Shown one piece after another: positions 61,807 to 64,000 of a stretch of DNA of 64,000 nt. The stretch is from assembly GCF_039523555.1 (NCBI RefSeq), contig NZ_BAAAFN010000006.1:430996-494995 (forward strand). The letters run 5' to 3'. Below the pieces are notes generated by a model. That model had not been told where the DNA came from, ran no database searches, and saw only the letters and a list, made by a program, of their open reading frames with translations. This DNA is from Castellaniella daejeonensis (GTDB lineage Bacteria; Pseudomonadota; Gammaproteobacteria; Burkholderiales; Burkholderiaceae_B). The translations under genes were made by a program, and so were the position numbers. Within the stretch, counting starts at the first letter, position 1; the number at the start of each line of letters is the position of its first letter.

Positions 61807-61941
61807 CGCTACCACCATCGATCAGGCCGCCACCACTCGGTGTTATCATCCGTCGGCGGACGGGACCACTGCAGAGAAACGTAGGTCTCATGCGCCACCA
61901 GAGCCTCGTGCGACATTAAAAAACAACTCCGGGAGGAGGTC

Positions 61942-62301
61942 ATGAAACGACCACGAACGCGCACTACCATTACTGCCTTTTGTCTAGCACTATTCTGCGC
62001 CATCGCCTCAGCCAGCTTTATCGACGGATACCAACTGAAGAAGTGGTCTGATGCGAGCGATAGGGTTGCGCGTAACAGTAAAGAAATTTCGGATATCCAC
62101 GATGAGGCTTTCCTTATTGGCTACATTGCCGGAGCCAGCGACGTTGGTGACGGGTTGACCTTTTGCTCACCGCCGAACGCCAAACTTGGTCAACTGATGG
62201 GTGTAGTTAGGAAATACCTCCTCGCGAACCCAGAAAAATGGAATCAACCAGCTGGGCTACTCGTTCTCGAGGCGCTAAAGCAGGCGTTTCCGTGTAAGTA
62301 G
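61942..62301 (+). CDS. Rap1a/Tai-like immunity protein
   Basis: A 119-residue exported protein: signal peptide (1-25, ending ASAS), then a helical domain with GYIAGASDVGDGLTFCSP, LGQLMGVVRKYLLANPEKWNQPAGLLVLEALKQAFPC. This matches the Rap1a/Tai family, which protects against periplasmic amidase effectors of type VI secretion; the two Cys probably form the family's disulfide. GGAGGAGG precedes the ATG. No toxin gene is next to it. It is convergent with the spanin gene with no gap. Confidence 0.82.
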   Translation: MKRPRTRTTITAFCLALFCAIASASFIDGYQLKKWSDASDRVARNSKEISDIHDEAFLIGYIAGASDVGDGLTFCSPPNAKLGQLMGVVRKYLLANPEKWNQPAGLLVLEALKQAFPCK

Positions 62302-62766
62302 CTACCGCCCCACCCCCACCGCCCGCACATACCCCTGCAGCCCATTCACCTGGTCGGCCCATCGTGCAGCATCTGCTGCCAGGTCTGCATATTCCCCGTA
62401 GCACGCTGCAAAACCTCCGATCCAGTCGGGACCGGCTGCATCAGATCGGCGGCCGGCGCTGGGGTTCGCGGGATCACGACCGTATCGGCGCACCCATTCA
62501 TCAAGCCTGCCGCGCATAGCGACAAGATCACGTGCAGCAGCCTCGCGGGCCAGCACGGCCCCACGGTGTTCGGCATCCGCTCGATCACGCTCATACTGCA
62601 TCCCCTGTTCAATTGCGATGGCGGCCAGCTTCGCTTTGGTTTCGGCCGCCGTGTAGCCGGCCCGATACTGTGTGTGCCCATACCAGCCGATGCCGGCGGC
62701 GATGGCCAGCAAAACGGCCGCTACAGCCAGCGGGCGCCAGTAAGCGCGGATCAGCGCGGCGATCAT
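62302..62766 (-). CDS. Inner-membrane spanin (Rz-like)
   Basis: A 154-residue protein with an N-terminal membrane helix (about 11-30) and a periplasmic coiled-coil-like part (ETKAKLAAIAIEQGMQYERDRADAEHRGAVLAREAAARD). Position after the endolysin and the Rz1-like gene in another frame identify it as i-spanin. Its ATG overlaps the endolysin stop by 4 bp. With Rz1 it fuses inner and outer membranes in the last step of lysis. Confidence 0.85.
   Translation of the reverse strand: MIAALIRAYWRPLAVAAVLLAIAAGIGWYGHTQYRAGYTAAETKAKLAAIAIEQGMQYERDRADAEHRGAVLAREAAARDLVAMRGRLDEWVRRYGRDPANPSAGRRSDAAGPDWIGGFAACYGEYADLAADAARWADQVNGLQGYVRAVGVGR
62346..62576 (-). CDS. Outer-membrane spanin lipoprotein (Rz1-like), embedded in Rz
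   Basis: A 76-residue protein read in another frame wholly inside the Rz gene. The signal peptide ends in a lipobox (AAGLMNGC), followed by a Pro-rich mature part (VVIPRTPAPAADLMQPVP), the classical Rz1 layout. ATG at 62576 is taken; an ATG at 62594 is possible. Embedded Rz1 genes are known from lambda. Confidence 0.82.
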   Translation of the reverse strand: MPNTVGPCWPARLLHVILSLCAAGLMNGCADTVVIPRTPAPAADLMQPVPTGSEVLQRATGNMQTWQQMLHDGPTR

Positions 62767-63209
62767 GCGATCCTCACAATGCCACGCTGATACCCTCGAC
62801 CCGAGCGCCAGGACAGAACCTCGCGGCGCATGCGGTCCCCGACGCCCAGGTGGACCCAGTGCGTGCGGGCCTGCTCGAAAATCAGTTGGTCGAACTCCAG
62901 CGCGGAATCCGCGATGGCCTGCGCCACAGCCTGATCAGGCCCGAACGCGGGCACATGGAAATCAGCAGCCAGCCCCTCGCAATGTGACGACGTGGCGGAT
63001 CCGTCCACCGCGGCATTGAGCGCCGGCGACCGGTAGCCCGATGTGATGATGAGCGGGCAGCCGAACAGCGCCCGGACCTCTTCCAGCTTGGCCGCCAGGA
63101 CATGCAGGTTGGCCAGGTGATGGCGCGTCGGCGTGTTGTCGATGCCGAGCCGGCGGGCAGTGTCAGACCGTGTGAATTCGGCCAGGGCAAAGTGCTGTGT
63201 CAGTTGCAT
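62763..63209 (-). CDS. Phage endolysin, M15-family peptidase
   Basis: A 148-residue peptidase. SGYRSPALNAAVDGSATSSHCEGLAADF holds the family motif with zinc ligands His76 and Asp83; the third, His120, lies in THWVHLG. It should cut peptide cross-links in peptidoglycan. There is no signal peptide, so it needs a holin, encoded just upstream. GGAGGAT precedes the ATG at 63209. Confidence 0.93.
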   Translation of the reverse strand: MQLTQHFALAEFTRSDTARRLGIDNTPTRHHLANLHVLAAKLEEVRALFGCPLIITSGYRSPALNAAVDGSATSSHCEGLAADFHVPAFGPDQAVAQAIADSALEFDQLIFEQARTHWVHLGVGDRMRREVLSWRSGRGYQRGIVRIA

Positions 63210-63487
63210 TTGCCGATCCTCCGCTTGATGTGCCGGCGCACCGGCCGGCAGGCCTTGATCCAGTAGCAGCGCCCGGCCAGCGTAGCCGCCGCCACGGCAA
63301 ACACAGTCTCCGACCGGTCCACCGTCTCCGGCAGCAGCCAGCCCCAGACCGCGCACGCAAGCGAGGCGAAGCACAGCACGATCAAGCTGAATTTCCCCAA
63401 CACGCCCTCGCCCATGTGTGGGTGCAGAGCAGCCCACGCGCACACCACCGCGATCAGCAGATGTGCGGATATGAATGTGATGACCAT
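63200..63487 (-). CDS. Small phage membrane protein (possible second holin or antiholin)
   Basis: A 95-residue protein with two to three hydrophobic segments (about 1-20, 30-50, 62-75) and a strongly basic C-terminus (RPVRRHIKRRIGK). It overlaps the endolysin by 10 bp and the upstream holin by 1 bp (TGATG). Its position between holin and endolysin suggests a lysis-timing role. Confidence 0.7.
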   Translation of the reverse strand: MVITFISAHLLIAVVCAWAALHPHMGEGVLGKFSLIVLCFASLACAVWGWLLPETVDRSETVFAVAAATLAGRCYWIKACRPVRRHIKRRIGKCN

Positions 63488-63804
63488 CACGACCCCCGAT
63501 TGAAAATGCGGCGCACGACGTCCTGGATCAGGCCCCACCAGTCGGCCTTTTGCAGGGTATGCATCACGCCGCCGACGGCCGCCCACGAGAACAGGCCGAC
63601 GAGAAAGCTCATGCCGTTGGACCAGGACGCGGGCATACCAACCCACTCCATGAGCGGGGTTGTCAGCAGGGCCGCCGAGAGCGTGCCCGTGATCGTCATG
63701 ACGCCTTTCTGCTTCCACGTCATGCCTTCGATAAATTGCAGCGAAAGCGCCGCCCCGGCGGCCCCCGCGATCAGTGGCCACAGGCCATCTTCTGGTATCT
63801 GCAT
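63487..63804 (-). CDS. Phage holin
   Basis: A 105-residue membrane protein with two to three helices (GLWPLIAGAAGAALSL, GVMTITGTLSAALLTTPL, GMSFLVGLFSWAAVGGVM) and a basic C-terminus. Length, layout and place at the head of a lysis cassette fit a holin. ATG at 63804 is the only good start, with a weak AGG close to it. Confidence 0.78.
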   Translation of the reverse strand: MQIPEDGLWPLIAGAAGAALSLQFIEGMTWKQKGVMTITGTLSAALLTTPLMEWVGMPASWSNGMSFLVGLFSWAAVGGVMHTLQKADWWGLIQDVVRRIFNRGS

Positions 63805-63815
63805 CCTGCGTTTCC

Positions 63816-63839
63816 AAAAAAATACCCGCGCAGGGCGGG
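63816..63839 (-). terminator. Terminator immediately upstream of the holin gene
   Basis: A 5-bp GC stem (63825-63829 with 63835-63839) followed on the minus strand by seven U (63822-63816, after UA). It ends 12 nt before the holin ATG, leaving no room for a promoter between them. Confidence 0.65.
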
Positions 63840-64000
63840 CGGTTGATAAATCGTTATTACCGATGCACATCTCACAGTGACACGATGAAAAAGCCTTCGC
63901 GTACAATGCGAAACAATAACAACATGTAGATAGTCGGCCCTGAAGTATCCATAAGCCATTGATAGCATGAGACAATACGGTCAATAAACACCGCCAAATC
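63840..64000. other. Gene-free end of the window, prophage
   Basis: No coding sequence supported. It contains an inverted repeat TTCGC-N7-GCGAA (63896-63912) around TACAAT, a possible repressor-controlled promoter. AT content is higher than in the host part. Confidence 0.4.

Noticed and set aside
61809..61916. Small Trp-rich frame on the minus strand (MSHEALVAHETYV start)
   Set aside because: No ribosome site or family support, and it is only 35 codons long.

Overview
The window is chromosomal DNA from a GC-rich betaproteobacterium of the order Burkholderiales, most likely Alcaligenaceae (Bordetella/Achromobacter-like). This rests on the core gene order gyrA-serC-pheA-hisC-tyrA-aroA-cmk-rpsA-ihfB-lapA-lapB-hldE-hldD, with ompA-ubiG-gph on the other side of gyrA, and on the strong G/C third-position bias of nearly every gene. 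The species cannot be fixed from the sequence alone.

Layout. 1-164: 3' end of rsgA. 196-3727: an ECF41 sigma-factor module (sigma factor, CMD-family protein, NAD(P)-binding epimerase-like protein, SDR oxidoreductase, cupin) with two copies of the ECF41-type promoter TGTCACA-N16-CGTC. 3785-5727: CoA-pyrophosphatase-type NUDIX, rplS, and a small membrane-protein gene behind a promoter with two LexA boxes. 5829-16793: VOC protein, argE, 1-Cys peroxiredoxin with a structured leader, an acyl-CoA dehydrogenase/etfA/etfB cluster, an HDAC-like deacetylase, mltB and cysM. 15405-21677: an RND efflux operon (DUF3313 lipoprotein, MFP, RND, TolC-like). 21742-22689: two small exported proteins. 22807-37724: a long minus-strand run from gyrA through aromatic amino acid, translation and LPS genes to hldD, with many ATGA overlaps. 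38209-43590: ompA, ubiG, gph, sstT, ddh and an aldo/keto reductase. 43672-47474: a Fbp/Pot-like ABC importer. 47532-50633: assorted metabolic and transport genes. 50793-53752: a second CMD protein, an ECF sigma factor, a cupredoxin/DUF5602 operon and a DJ-1/PfpI protein; the sigma gene and the cupredoxin operon share the promoter GAAACG-N17-ATCCAATGGC. 53959-58561: old yellow enzyme, a paired SMR exporter with MarR regulator, and an MFS transporter with divergent TetR regulator and duplicated operator.

From 58622 to the end the DNA is horizontally acquired and built on a tRNA-Ser(CGA) site. A 22-bp piece of the tRNA 3' end (58622-58643) and a 62-nt tRNA 3' fragment (60503-60564) bracket a small decayed island with a lipoprotein, a BrnT/BrnA toxin-antitoxin pair and a broken P4-type integrase. 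A second element, a prophage, begins at the tRNA fragment and runs off the window. It carries a LexA-controlled gene, an AT-rich membrane protein, a Rap1a/Tai-like immunity protein and, on the minus strand, a lysis cassette (holin, small membrane protein, M15 endolysin, Rz with embedded Rz1).

The less ordinary content is regulatory: two self-contained ECF regulons readable from matching promoters, an SOS-controlled small membrane protein beside rplS, and tandem integration at one tRNA gene. I saw no CRISPR array, rRNA operon, intact tRNA or insertion sequence.
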